Part shown: positions 1-7,863 of the stretch, piece by piece | Layout: the number at the start of each line of letters is the position of its first letter | Numbering within the stretch: the first letter of the stretch is position 1 | From: a virus | IMG/VR virus record: IMGVR_UViG_3300029953_000063 | Span: 1-44,071 of that record | Strand: one strand, 5' to 3' | DNA: 44,071 nucleotides | Notes under the pieces: model-generated | What the model was told of the DNA's origin: nothing | What the model saw: only the letters and a program-made list of their open reading frames with translations | Databases searched by the model: none | Translations under genes and position numbers: made by a program

Positions 1-1
1 A

Positions 2-262
2 GCCAGCATTGATTTCATTCAGTATGTTGCCCATGCCTGTGGTTTTCGGGCAATTGCACGCCTGAATGGGGGCAAAGATCACTGGCAACCTAATTGGGCA
101 CTTCATATTCGCTCTGGGGACAATCATAAGAATAGAGCTTGTGTGCGCGAGGGCACTCGGATTGACAGGGTGAAGACCTCGGATGGTCTCAAATATTGTT
201 TTGAGGTTCCGAGCAGTTTTTTTGTCGTCCGACATGCAGGCTCTGTCTTTATAACAGGAAAT
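2..262 (+). other. C-terminal fragment of an intein inserted in the TerL Walker A loop
   Basis: The peptide ends YCFEVPSS.FFVVRHAGSVFITGN followed by Ser, which fits intein blocks F and G: a beta strand, FxV, a short turn, a hydrophobic strand, terminal Asn, then a Ser nucleophile. The penultimate residue is Gly, where His is usual. Upstream, IDFIQYVAHACGFRAIARLN resembles the segment that follows the second LAGLIDADG repeat in inteins with a homing endonuclease ('slGfra' type). A DOD-type endonuclease domain is therefore likely, but it lies outside the window. The insertion point, just before SGKSS, is the ATP-binding loop, a typical conserved intein site. Confidence 0.88.
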
Positions 263-1624
263 TCAGGAAAGTCTTCGGGGTGCGTGGTCGAGATATTGCG
301 GCGCGCGCTGGCGCAGCGTCCTGGACCTGATGGGGTTAGGCGCAGCCGGTGGGCGATCGTGCGCAACACCTATGCCGAATTGCGGATGACAACGGTAAAA
401 ACCGTTCTGCAATGGCTTCCAAAAGACATCTACGGTGATTTTCACGAGACTAACCACACCTACACGATTCGCAATTTCGAGGGCGCAGAAATCGAACTGG
501 TTTTCATTGCCTTGGACAGCGACAAGGATGTGAAAAAGCTTCTGTCCTTGGAATTGACAGGCGCGTGGGTCAATGAAGCGCGCGAGGTGCCCTGGTCCAT
601 CATTGAAGTGCTGCAGGGGCGCCTGGGGCGTTATCCGGCGATGCGTGACGGCGGCCCGAGTTGGACTGGCCTGATTATGGATACCAATCCACCAGACGCA
701 GATTCGGCATGGTATAAGTTCTTCGAGGAAGCCGACCATTCAGATGATATTCGACGCCTTAACGAAGCTGTTCCCGGGCTCAATCTCACCCCAGAAACCT
801 ATGCTGCAATCTTTAAACAACCATCAGGGCTGAGCGACGAGGCTGAAAACCTCGATAATTTGCAGGCAGGCTATTATCAGCGGCTTGCGATTGGGAAAAG
901 CCCGGAATGGGTAAAGATCTATGTCAAGGGAGATTACGGCTTTGTCATGGAGGGACTTCCGGTCTTTCCGGAATTCTCTGATGCGCTTCATTTGGGGGAA
1001 TGTAAGACAGTTCGCGACCTTCCGGTCATACGCGGGTGGGACTACGGACTTACCCCAAGCTGCATTTTCTCGCAGCTTGCGCCGTCTGGTCAGCTTATCA
1101 CGGTCGATGAAATGACCTCAGAAGGCATGGGGATCGCCCGCTTTGCTGAGCATGTGATTGAGCACACCAAGATCGCCTTCCCCAAACGGGATTTCATTGA
1201 TGTGGGTGATCCTGCTGGTGATAGCCGTGTGCAGACGGATGAGCGCACTTGTTTTGAGATACAGCGTGCCATGGGCATCGACATTCAGGCTGCTCCGCAG
1301 ACCCTTTCCATCAGGTTGGAGAGCATGCGGAAGCCGCTGACTGTGCTCCGGGGCGGTCGCCCTGGGTTTGTGTTGCATCCGCGCTGCAAGATCCTTCGCC
1401 GAGCTTTTCTTGGCGGATATCACTACAAGAAAATGGGCAAATTGGACGGAGAGTTTCAGCAGATGCCCAATAAAAATCGCTTCAGTCACCCGATGGATTC
1501 GCAGACTTATATTGCAGCTTATTTATTTGGGGACAGTCTCACAACGCTTCCAAGCCGCGGAGATCACATGGACGATGAGATGATTTTTAACGTCAGAACG
1601 CGGTCAGATATTACTGGCTACTGA
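2..1624 (+). CDS. terL: Terminase large subunit, 3' part, interrupted by an intein (5' end outside window)
   Basis: This is the DNA-packaging motor ATPase/nuclease. The reading frame is open from base 2, so the first ATG at 143 is not a real start; it lies inside the intein. The first 87 codons (2-262) are the C-terminal end of an intein, and the mature C-extein begins at Ser 263 with SGKSS, the second half of the Walker A loop. Downstream, numbered from that Ser, I see GAWVNEARE near residue 100 (Walker B/catalytic Glu). The RNase H-like nuclease motifs are GWDYG near 258, DVGDPAGDS near 312 and SHPMDSQTY near 410. The C-extein is 453 residues. The N-terminal extein, the Walker A Gly and the intein N-terminus are off the left edge. 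It heads the packaging/head operon. Confidence 0.93.
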   Translation, partial: ASIDFIQYVAHACGFRAIARLNGGKDHWQPNWALHIRSGDNHKNRACVREGTRIDRVKTSDGLKYCFEVPSSFFVVRHAGSVFITGNSGKSSGCVVEILRRALAQRPGPDGVRRSRWAIVRNTYAELRMTTVKTVLQWLPKDIYGDFHETNHTYTIRNFEGAEIELVFIALDSDKDVKKLLSLELTGAWVNEAREVPWSIIEVLQGRLGRYPAMRDGGPSWTGLIMDTNPPDADSAWYKFFEEADHSDDIRRLNEAVPGLNLTPETYAAIFKQPSGLSDEAENLDNLQAGYYQRLAIGKSPEWVKIYVKGDYGFVMEGLPVFPEFSDALHLGECKTVRDLPVIRGWDYGLTPSCIFSQLAPSGQLITVDEMTSEGMGIARFAEHVIEHTKIAFPKRDFIDVGDPAGDSRVQTDERTCFEIQRAMGIDIQAAPQTLSIRLESMRKPLTVLRGGRPGFVLHPRCKILRRAFLGGYHYKKMGKLDGEFQQMPNKNRFSHPMDSQTYIAAYLFGDSLTTLPSRGDHMDDEMIFNVRTRSDITGY

Positions 1625-1637
1625 AGGAGAGAGACTT

Positions 1638-2099
1638 TTGGCCGAATCAGCGCTTAGCGGCATGCCGGTTTCAGACCGGATCATCGTTGCAGAAGGACCA
1701 ATGGAACGGCTGATCACCGATCTGGTTCATTGGCAGCCAGGACTTGGCCCGCAGTCCGATAGGCATCTTGCAGACCGCGTCTTGGTGGCCTGCGGATGGC
1801 TCAGGATCAAGCGGGACGGCGAACCCACGCAATGGATTGCAGGATTGGCCCCCGATTTGGTATTTGAGGAGACGCACTACCCCAATCCGTTGCTGCGAAT
1901 TGATGATGCGTTGAGCATTTTCCCACCGTCATGGATGGTCGTGGAAATGAAACTGCTGGCCCAGCCGGTGGTTTGGCTGGTGCGCGCCCGTAATCGCCTG
2001 ACCGGCGCCACGCTTGCGCCGATGAATGGCTGCCTGTCTGTCGCCATCTGCTGCGCTGCGGTGCTGGCCTGGGTAGAGGAGCGGCCAGCCGGTGAGTAG
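1638..2099 (+). CDS. Conserved phage hypothetical protein (ABA-sandwich-like)
   Basis: This is a 153-residue protein. The start is TTG at 1638, placed by the AAGGAGAG ribosome site at 1624-1631; an in-frame ATG at 1662 is the alternative. The C-terminal half has the pattern 'pNPLLRIDDALSIFPP.W' followed by a Trp-containing strand and a final 'LSVAICCAAVLAW' helix. That pattern recalls the small phage proteins grouped as 'phage ABA sandwich' (residues about 75-150). That assignment is by pattern only. No catalytic motif is visible. It follows terL by 13 bp and overlaps the next gene by 8 bp, so it is part of the packaging/head operon. Confidence 0.75.
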   Translation: MAESALSGMPVSDRIIVAEGPMERLITDLVHWQPGLGPQSDRHLADRVLVACGWLRIKRDGEPTQWIAGLAPDLVFEETHYPNPLLRIDDALSIFPPSWMVVEMKLLAQPVVWLVRARNRLTGATLAPMNGCLSVAICCAAVLAWVEERPAGE

Positions 2100-2523
2100 C
2101 GTGCTGGCGGCGGCCATACGCGACCTTGAGGATACGATAGCCATCCAGTCAGAGGGTGCGCCAGACGGCGCGGTAAGGCTGGCCAGCGGAGGTATCGCAG
2201 AGGACGATGACAGCCCGCCTTTCCTCTGCCTCACGCGGGAAATGGCGGTTGATGAGTGGCTGACCGCCATGCACGATTACATCGTGGCTCGGATGGGCGA
2301 GGAAGGCAGCCCATTCGTCAATATGACCCATGAGGATCTGTGCCTGCGATGGGGAGATGAACCGGCGATGTATCGCTATCAGATCACCATGACAGGCGAC
2401 GACAACACGCACAGGGTGGTGCAGGACCGGTTTGCCGTGTTTTGCACGGTATGGATCGGAACCATTGAGGAAAGCGCCAAGCTGAAGCCAGCGCGGCCAG
2501 TTCTGGGGGTATCTGAGAGATGA
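2092..2523 (+). CDS. Hypothetical protein
   Basis: This is a 143-residue acidic protein starting at GTG 2092, which overlaps the stop of the previous gene (GTGAGTAG). I do not recognise a family. The middle (residues 55-125) alternates hydrophobic and charged residues and looks like a folded alpha/beta domain (for example DLCLRWGDEPAMYRYQITM). The N-terminus is acidic and Gly-rich, and no signal peptide or membrane span is present. Its position between terL and portal suggests a packaging- or head-associated accessory role, which is inference. Confidence 0.7.
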   Translation: MSSVLAAAIRDLEDTIAIQSEGAPDGAVRLASGGIAEDDDSPPFLCLTREMAVDEWLTAMHDYIVARMGEEGSPFVNMTHEDLCLRWGDEPAMYRYQITMTGDDNTHRVVQDRFAVFCTVWIGTIEESAKLKPARPVLGVSER

Positions 2524-2753
2524 GCGTTTCATCTTTGCCTATTCCAAGCCGTTGCAGGACTGTGGATCAGGCTTTAGGGGCTGCAAAAAACGAAGGACTT
2601 TCTAACGTCTTGATCCTTTCGGAAACAGAAACTGGGCTTCTCATGATCAATGCGGGAGATGGCGAGCCCCTTACCGCAGCACAGTGCGCTTGGCTTTTGC
2701 TCAAAGCGCAGAGCATTCTTACAAGCCCAGAGCCTTACGAACCCAATTCATGA
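2520..2753 (+). CDS. Small hypothetical protein
   Basis: This 77-residue protein starts at ATG 2520, which shares the ATGA junction with the previous stop. The sequence has a helix-strand pattern (VDQALGAAKNEGLSNVLILS, then TGLLMINAGDG) and a C-terminal helix. This shape is common in small phage proteins, but I cannot assign a function. It is translationally coupled to its upstream neighbour. It is the last gene before a 39-bp gap containing a hairpin and the portal gene. Confidence 0.7.
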   Translation: MSVSSLPIPSRCRTVDQALGAAKNEGLSNVLILSETETGLLMINAGDGEPLTAAQCAWLLLKAQSILTSPEPYEPNS

Positions 2754-2758
2754 TAAAG

Positions 2759-2785
2759 CTTTCGCCAGCATGGTCCTAGCGAAAG
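2759..2785 (+). promoter_or_regulatory. Hairpin overlapping the portal ribosome-binding site
   Basis: CTTTCGC (2759-2765) pairs perfectly with GCGAAAG (2779-2785) across a 13-nt loop. The 3' arm overlaps the only good Shine-Dalgarno sequence (AAAGG, 2782-2786) before the portal ATG at 2793. It could tune portal translation or be an RNase processing site. Function is inferred. Confidence 0.45.
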
Positions 2786-2792
2786 GCGACAT

Positions 2793-5030
2793 ATGAGCCA
2801 GACTGTATCTCCAGCGGCGCCCGGTCCTGGCGTCTCTATGCTGGGGGCGCTTGGTGCAGGCGCTCCTCCTTCCGGTCAAGCGCCTGGCTATGGACAGGCT
2901 GCAATACTGCCGCCCTTACCTCCAACACATGACGCGAACACCGAGATCTTGGACGGTGAGTCCCGTGGCGGTCCTGACATGGGGCAGGCGGAAAACCTGA
3001 AACGCTGGATTGAGTCGGTCAATATTGCCGATGAACTGCCGGAGGAAGAGGTTGCAACCTATGGTATGCGCGTCAGTCAGGACTTTGAGATAGACCATAC
3101 GAGTTGCGCAGACTGGCTCGAGAAATACCGCCGCTGGATGGACCGGGCGCTGCAGGTGACTGAGCCCAAGACTTATCCTTGGGTGAATGCTTCCAACGTC
3201 ATTTTCCCGTTGATGTCCACAGCGTCAGTGCAGTTTGCCGCCCGCGCTTACCCGGCGATCGTCGTTAATAAGGACGTGGTCAAGGGAGTGGTGGAGGGGT
3301 CTGAGGACAACGATGGCCTGCGGGAACGCGCCGAGCGCATCGGCTCCTATATGTCCTGGCAGTGCCTGGAAGAGATGCCCGAATGGGAGGGCGAGACTGA
3401 CAAGCTTCTGCACATCCTGCCCATCGTCGGGTCTGCGTTCCGCAAATCCTATTTCGATCCGGCCTTGCGGCGGAATGTTTCCCGACTGGTGACCTCTGAC
3501 AAGGTGATCGTCAATTACAAGGCGATTTCGTTCTACCGGGCGCCTCGCGTGACTGAGATCATCGAATATTACCCGCATGAGATTGAAGAGAAAGTGCGGG
3601 CGGGTGTGTTCACGGACTATCCTTATGCCACCATGTCTGGCCGGATGGATGGCGATCTGGATGCGCCCATTGAGTTTCTAGAGCAGCACAGACGCCTAGA
3701 CCTTGATGGGGATGGTTATGCCGAGCCCTATATCGTCACAGTCCTCAAAGACACGTCCACGGTCGCCAGGATCGTCGCTAACTACGACATGGACGGGGTG
3801 ATCTTCGCCAAGTCGGCGGATGGCACGCCTGACCGCATCCGCTCAATTGATCATGTGGCCTATTACACTCCCTATGAGTTCCTGCCGAACCCTGATGGCG
3901 GCGTGTATGGCATCGGCTTTGGCCATCTCCTCTATCCGATCAATGCGGCGATCGACACCAGCCTGAACCAATTGCTGGATGCCGGACACCTTGCCAATAC
4001 CGGCGGCGGCTTCATCGGCAAGGGTGTCAGTCTGTCATCTGGGTCCATGCGGTTCGCGCCAGGCGAATACAAGCAGGTCAATTCCAGTGGCCCGGCACTG
4101 AAAGACAACATCGTTCCACTGCCTTTTGCAGGTCCAAACCAAGTCCTGTTCGCGCTGCTGCAATTCCTCGTGGAGGCAGGTAAGGATGTGGCCTCCATCA
4201 AAGACATTCTGATGGGCCAGCAACCACAGGCCAACGTGGCTGCAACCACTGTTCTGGCCCTGATTGAGCAGGGCATGCAGGTCTTTTCGGCGATCTACAA
4301 GCGCGTTCACCGGTCGCTGCATGCCGAATACCAGAAGCTTTACAGGCTCAATCGGCTTTACATGGATGCCGAGGCCAAGTTCCGCAAAGGCGATATGTGG
4401 GGCAAGGTCAAACGGGAGGATTTCACTCCCGATTCGGGGTGTGAGCCTGTTTCTGACCCCACGATGATCAGCAACATGCAGAAGCTGGCCAAAGCCAACT
4501 TCCTTTTGCAGTTCAAAGATGACCCGCAGATCAACCAATTGGCCCTGCGCAAGCGGGTCTTCAGCTATGCCGGCGTCGATAAGATGGACGAGCTGCTGAA
4601 CGAGCAACCGCCGCAGCCAGATCCGCAGATCGTCCTGGGTCAGGCCCAACTTGCGCTGCAAAAGCAGATCGCCTCTGAGCAGTTGGAGACGAAGCAGGTT
4701 GCCGATGCCGAGGAAGCCCGCAGAAAGCGGGAGCGGGATGCGGTCATGAACGTGCTTACCTTGTCGCAGGCTTATAACCAACTCGCCCAGGCTGAAAAGG
4801 CGGCCGGCGACAATGACCGGGAATGGCTCACACACCAGTTGGAGTTTATGCGGAGTGAAATCGATAGATGGGGAGCTGGCCAAACGTCTGCGGGAGGCGG
4901 GACATCCGATGGTGGATCGGCCGGAAATCCGCCGTCAGCTCCTGCTGCTGGCGGAAACGGACCCAATCCAATTCAACCTATGGCGCAACCACCCGGTAAC
5001 GGAGCTGTTTCTCCGCTACCTGCATCATAG
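2793..5030 (+). CDS. Portal protein
   Basis: This 745-residue protein would form the dodecameric head vertex through which DNA is packaged and to which the tail joins. The size and layout fit large podoviral portals. An N-terminal Pro/Gly-rich arm (1-60) precedes an alpha/beta wing with EKYRRWMDRALQVTEPKTYPWVNASNVIFP (split here by residues 108-137), which is typical of this family. A stem/crown segment follows (LLYPINAAIDTSLNQLLDAG near 370-390), then a long helical region with YKRVHRSLHAEYQKLYRLN near 505, a coiled coil near 620-660 and a low-complexity Gly/Ser/Pro/Ala tail (about 690-745). That tail is encoded over a second gene in another frame. The start is ATG 2793 with AAAGG upstream. 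Confidence 0.9.
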   Translation: MSQTVSPAAPGPGVSMLGALGAGAPPSGQAPGYGQAAILPPLPPTHDANTEILDGESRGGPDMGQAENLKRWIESVNIADELPEEEVATYGMRVSQDFEIDHTSCADWLEKYRRWMDRALQVTEPKTYPWVNASNVIFPLMSTASVQFAARAYPAIVVNKDVVKGVVEGSEDNDGLRERAERIGSYMSWQCLEEMPEWEGETDKLLHILPIVGSAFRKSYFDPALRRNVSRLVTSDKVIVNYKAISFYRAPRVTEIIEYYPHEIEEKVRAGVFTDYPYATMSGRMDGDLDAPIEFLEQHRRLDLDGDGYAEPYIVTVLKDTSTVARIVANYDMDGVIFAKSADGTPDRIRSIDHVAYYTPYEFLPNPDGGVYGIGFGHLLYPINAAIDTSLNQLLDAGHLANTGGGFIGKGVSLSSGSMRFAPGEYKQVNSSGPALKDNIVPLPFAGPNQVLFALLQFLVEAGKDVASIKDILMGQQPQANVAATTVLALIEQGMQVFSAIYKRVHRSLHAEYQKLYRLNRLYMDAEAKFRKGDMWGKVKREDFTPDSGCEPVSDPTMISNMQKLAKANFLLQFKDDPQINQLALRKRVFSYAGVDKMDELLNEQPPQPDPQIVLGQAQLALQKQIASEQLETKQVADAEEARRKRERDAVMNVLTLSQAYNQLAQAEKAAGDNDREWLTHQLEFMRSEIDRWGAGQTSAGGGTSDGGSAGNPPSAPAAGGNGPNPIQPMAQPPGNGAVSPLPAS

Positions 5031-5232
5031 CCGCATTGAGGCACTGCTCAACCTCATGGCCCAATGGGAAAGCGGGGGATTGGTGCTATCAGAAGAACAC
5101 GCGCTGCGCGGGCGCTTGCAGGCTCTGCACGATGCTGCAGAGACCCAATTGACGGACATCCGCGGCCATTACGAAGGGGTCTACCCACCTGGGATGCCCT
5201 GGCCTGAAGACAGGAAAAAGGACGGAGACTGA
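4855..5232 (+). CDS. Small helical protein overprinted on the portal 3' end
   Basis: This +1-frame gene overlaps the last ~176 bp of the portal gene. The likely start is GTG 4855 (GGAG at 4841); ATG 4909 with GGAGG at 4893-4897 is equally credible, and ATG 4813 is possible but poorly placed. The protein is strongly helical and amphipathic: RPEIRRQLLLLAETDP, then TELFLRYLHHSRIEALLNLM, then a third helix. It looks like a folded domain, whereas the portal frame here is low complexity. Function is unknown. Similar short helical proteins follow portals in some podoviruses. It ends in a 1-bp stop/start overlap with the co-chaperonin gene. Confidence 0.75.
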   Translation: MKSIDGELAKRLREAGHPMVDRPEIRRQLLLLAETDPIQFNLWRNHPVTELFLRYLHHSRIEALLNLMAQWESGGLVLSEEHALRGRLQALHDAAETQLTDIRGHYEGVYPPGMPWPEDRKKDGD

Positions 5233-5714
5233 TGGAACAGAGACTATTGAAGACCGGAACGGCCGAATACACGATGGTCGAATGGAACGGACGGAACGAA
5301 TCGGGTTTCGAGCCGTTTTCAAACCGGGTTCTGATCCTCGTGGATCAGGTTGCAGCCCAAACCAAAGGCGGCATCATCATCGTCAATGAAATTCAGGAGA
5401 AGCAGAACGCGGCCTCTGAAAGCGGCGTCATCGTTGCCATGGGCACCGAGGCGTTTCAGCGTGATGATGATGGGCGGCCATGGGTCGGCGCAAAGCCGGA
5501 GGTCGGCAAGCACGTGTTTTTCGAGCGCTACGCCGGCCAAGTGCTGCATGGGGCAGATGCCCGCATGTATCGGCTGATGGACGCGCGATGCATCGGGGCT
5601 ATGGCGATTGCTTTGCCCGATGATTTCGAGCCCCCCGAAGTGCAGTTTGTCAAAAGTGCCCCCAGGGATCTGCTGGGTGCGGTGGCCAAAAACGTTGCAG
5701 GGAGTGCGTCATGA
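5232..5714 (+). CDS. GroES-like (Cpn10) co-chaperonin
   Basis: This 160-residue protein has the order of the Cpn10 beta-barrel. FEPFSNRVLILVDQ (residues 27-40) is strand 1. QTKGGIIIVNEIQEKQN is the K-GGI-I-P-like strand plus mobile-loop region. SGVIVAMG is followed by a loop, then GKHVFFERYAGQ and a final strand RLMDARCIGAMAI. The N-terminal 25 and C-terminal 40 residues are extensions to the usual ~95-residue GroES. Its likely role is to cap host GroEL, or adapt it, for folding capsid subunits, as T4 gp31 does. Its place between portal and scaffold/capsid genes supports that. The start is ATG 5232, coupled by TGATG. Confidence 0.82.
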   Translation: MEQRLLKTGTAEYTMVEWNGRNESGFEPFSNRVLILVDQVAAQTKGGIIIVNEIQEKQNAASESGVIVAMGTEAFQRDDDGRPWVGAKPEVGKHVFFERYAGQVLHGADARMYRLMDARCIGAMAIALPDDFEPPEVQFVKSAPRDLLGAVAKNVAGSAS

Positions 5715-6631
5715 GCGGATCGCGCCAACGGGTTGATGACGATCTGACGGAAAACGGCGAAGGCGCCGGTCAGACTGATGTCGAAGCCCGTGCCCGCCGG
5801 GCCGGATGGCGTCCTCGGGAGGAATACCGTGGCGATCCCGAGCGCTGGGTTGATGCGGATCAATTCCTTGAGGTCGCCGAACATGACCTGCCGATCGCAA
5901 AGGAGCGGAACAAGCGGCTTGACCAAAAGCTCACGCGCCAGGAGCGCATGTTGGAGCAGCAGGCTCAGGCCATCCATGAGCTGCGTGCCATGGCTTCCAA
6001 AAACGAAGAACGGGCTTATGAGCGGGCTCGGCAGGAGCTTCTGGTTGCCCAAGCTCAGGCAGTTGAGACGGCCGATACCGCGACATACCAGCGGGCCACA
6101 GCCCAGCTTGCCGAGTTGGAGAAGGAAAAGCCCAAGCCTGCCCCCACAGTGGCTCCGGGTCTGCCGCCGTCTGAAGACGTGCAGGATGTGCAGAATTGGG
6201 TCAAAAGCCAAGACTGGTGGCAGAAGGATCAGCAGCTCACGAACCTCGTCACCGGCATGCATGCTCAGGTCATGATGGCTCACCCCGAACTATCCCAGAT
6301 GGATGGCCTTCGGCGGGTGCAGCGCATGTTGGCCGAGGACTACCCGGATAAGTTCGGCCAAACCCAGAAGCGTCCGCAGACGCAGCCTTCGGCTGATCAG
6401 GATGGTGACGATCGCCAGCCGAATGCGCGCCGTGATGCCCCGGCTGCGGTTGGGGGCAGTGAATTGGGCGGCGCCGCGCCCAGGGGGCGTCGGGCATCCC
6501 CCAAGACCATTGCAGACCTTCCGCGCGATGAGCAGGCCGAGGCCCGCAAGGCATACCTCAAGTTCAAGTCCATGCCTGGCCTCAAGGACTTCACCGAGGA
6601 AGAATACGTCAAAAACTATCTGGAAGGCTGA
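5711..6631 (+). CDS. Putative scaffolding protein
   Basis: This 306-residue protein is highly charged and mostly helical. 'ARRAGWRPREEYRGDPERWV' (about 29-48) followed by DADQFLEVAE is the characteristic opening of phage head scaffolds/assembly proteins. A long coiled coil follows (60-145, ERNKRLDQKLTRQERMLEQQ and RARQELLVAQAQAVETADTA). After it come a Pro-rich linker, a middle domain, a disordered Arg/Gly segment and a C-terminal helix rich in Lys/Glu. It overlaps the co-chaperonin gene by 4 bp and precedes the capsid genes, the usual scaffold position. No protease is visible nearby. Confidence 0.75.
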   Translation: MSGSRQRVDDDLTENGEGAGQTDVEARARRAGWRPREEYRGDPERWVDADQFLEVAEHDLPIAKERNKRLDQKLTRQERMLEQQAQAIHELRAMASKNEERAYERARQELLVAQAQAVETADTATYQRATAQLAELEKEKPKPAPTVAPGLPPSEDVQDVQNWVKSQDWWQKDQQLTNLVTGMHAQVMMAHPELSQMDGLRRVQRMLAEDYPDKFGQTQKRPQTQPSADQDGDDRQPNARRDAPAAVGGSELGGAAPRGRRASPKTIADLPRDEQAEARKAYLKFKSMPGLKDFTEEEYVKNYLEG

Positions 6632-6649
6632 ACAAAGGAGGCTTGACCA

Positions 6650-6856
6650 ATGGCTAAGCTGACGACGAAAGCCCGCAAAGAGATCCCGGCCAAAGATTTT
6701 GCAGGCCCTGACCGGTCTTATCCCATCGAAGACCGCTCTCATGCACGCAATGCCCTTGCGCGGGCGTCGGGGAAGCCCGTTGAGGCGAAGGTCAAGGCTG
6801 CGGTCAAGCGCAAGTTCCCTGACATCAAGGTCAGCGGCAAAAAGGGGTCAAAGTAA
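6650..6856 (+). CDS. Small basic conserved phage protein
   Basis: This 68-residue, Lys/Arg-rich protein begins MAKLTTKARKEIPAKDFA and continues with 'YPIEDRSHARNALARASG' and 'VKAAVKRKFP'. I recognise this as a widespread small family in phages and bacteria with the pattern 'KLTTKeRkaLP..DFA.....YPIeD..HArnALaR'. Its biochemical function is unknown to me. AAAGGAGG at 6634 precedes it. It lies between scaffold and capsid genes and overlaps the next start by one base (TAATG). Confidence 0.8.
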   Translation: MAKLTTKARKEIPAKDFAGPDRSYPIEDRSHARNALARASGKPVEAKVKAAVKRKFPDIKVSGKKGSK

Positions 6857-7131
6857 TGACCGCAGAAGTGGCCGCAACGGTCGCCCCCTTCACTGAAGCC
6901 GTGAATACCTTTGCTGCCGGGTTCACGGTGGCGAACGGGGCTTATGCTGGCATCACTGTGCCGGTGCAGCAGCGCGTTTACCAGATCGGGGATACATCCG
7001 ATTACGTCCAGATCCTGGCCGCTGCGGGCAAGTTCAAAGCCTCAAATCTCTATTGGATCACGCCCATAACGCAGACCCGTGATGGCCATGCGTTCTGCGA
7101 GTTCCAAATCGTTTTGCTACCCACAACATAG
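6856..7131 (+). CDS. Hypothetical protein, head region
   Basis: This 91-residue protein has no motif I recognise. It is rich in Ala/Val/Thr in the first half (TEAVNTFAAGFTVANGAYAGITVPVQQRVYQIGD) and ends with a strand pair (HAFCEFQIVLLP). It may be a small virion beta protein. ATG 6856 is coupled to the upstream stop. Its position among head genes suggests a structural or assembly role. Confidence 0.65.
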   Translation: MTAEVAATVAPFTEAVNTFAAGFTVANGAYAGITVPVQQRVYQIGDTSDYVQILAAAGKFKASNLYWITPITQTRDGHAFCEFQIVLLPTT

Positions 7132-7142
7132 GAAATAACGCG

Positions 7143-7850
7143 ATGTCTGATACCCCTCGCAAGGGTCGGCCTCCTGGCCCCAGAGTAAACCGCTCGCATC
7201 TTCTGTCCCCGTCCGAACCGGGGGAAGGCAACCTAAGCGCCGATGAAGACTTGCAGGATGCGGCGGCCGAAGAAGAGGAAGAGGCGATTGGACAAGCTCC
7301 CGTCGCCCCTCCCGGTTTCCCCGAACAAGACGGTCTTCGGGCTGGCCAAGAGCGCATGCAGCGCATCCGGGCCGAGGAAGAAGAGCGGAAACGGATCGAA
7401 GAAGCGCGCATTGCCAATGCCGGACGCACGCTTCTGCAAGACGATGCAGGGGCTGCAAGGCGGGTAACGCGCGAGACTCGCAAGCCTTTTGGTTCGATGA
7501 GCCAAAAACTGTATTGGCCAAAGCGCGAAGGTTTCTATAGACATTGGTTCAATGACTTGCCCGGTCGGATCGAGCAAGCCTTGCAGGCCGGTTATACGCA
7601 CGTGACTGATCCCAGCACGAAGCAGCCGGTTTCCAGGGTTGTCGGGAAAAATGACCGGGGCGAAGGCTTCCGCGGCTACCTCATGGAAATCCCAGAGGAT
7701 TGGTGGCGTGAAGACATGGCGACAAACGACAGAGTAACGGCTGCCCGAATTGACCCCATCCGGCGCGGGAAGCCAGACGAAATGAAAGGCCAGCAGGGCT
7801 ATACGCCCCAGACAGGCATTTCATGGAAAGATGGCGATACGAGCCGCTAA
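7143..7850 (+). CDS. Conserved phage head-region protein of unknown function
   Basis: This 235-residue protein has a disordered Pro/Glu-rich first third and a charged helix (ERMQRIRAEEEERKRIEEAR, about 76-95). A conserved-looking globular part follows from ~120: KPFGSMSQKLYWPKREG, HWFNDLPGRIEQALQAGY, and FRGYLMEIPEDWWREDM. The block 'R-PFGs-.QKL....R.G...HWfNDlPGRi..A..AGYthV' recurs in podovirus head modules next to capsid genes, from my memory of such genomes. Its role there is unclear. It is followed by an 84-bp gap with an RNA structure. Confidence 0.72.
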   Translation: MSDTPRKGRPPGPRVNRSHLLSPSEPGEGNLSADEDLQDAAAEEEEEAIGQAPVAPPGFPEQDGLRAGQERMQRIRAEEEERKRIEEARIANAGRTLLQDDAGAARRVTRETRKPFGSMSQKLYWPKREGFYRHWFNDLPGRIEQALQAGYTHVTDPSTKQPVSRVVGKNDRGEGFRGYLMEIPEDWWREDMATNDRVTAARIDPIRRGKPDEMKGQQGYTPQTGISWKDGDTSR

Positions 7851-7863
7851 CTAAGGCGCCCTA

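Noticed and set aside
4035-4883. 282-codon open frame on the minus strand opposite the portal gene
   Set aside because: It is antisense to a confident portal gene, has no ribosome site or family resemblance, and is a by-product of the portal's codon use.
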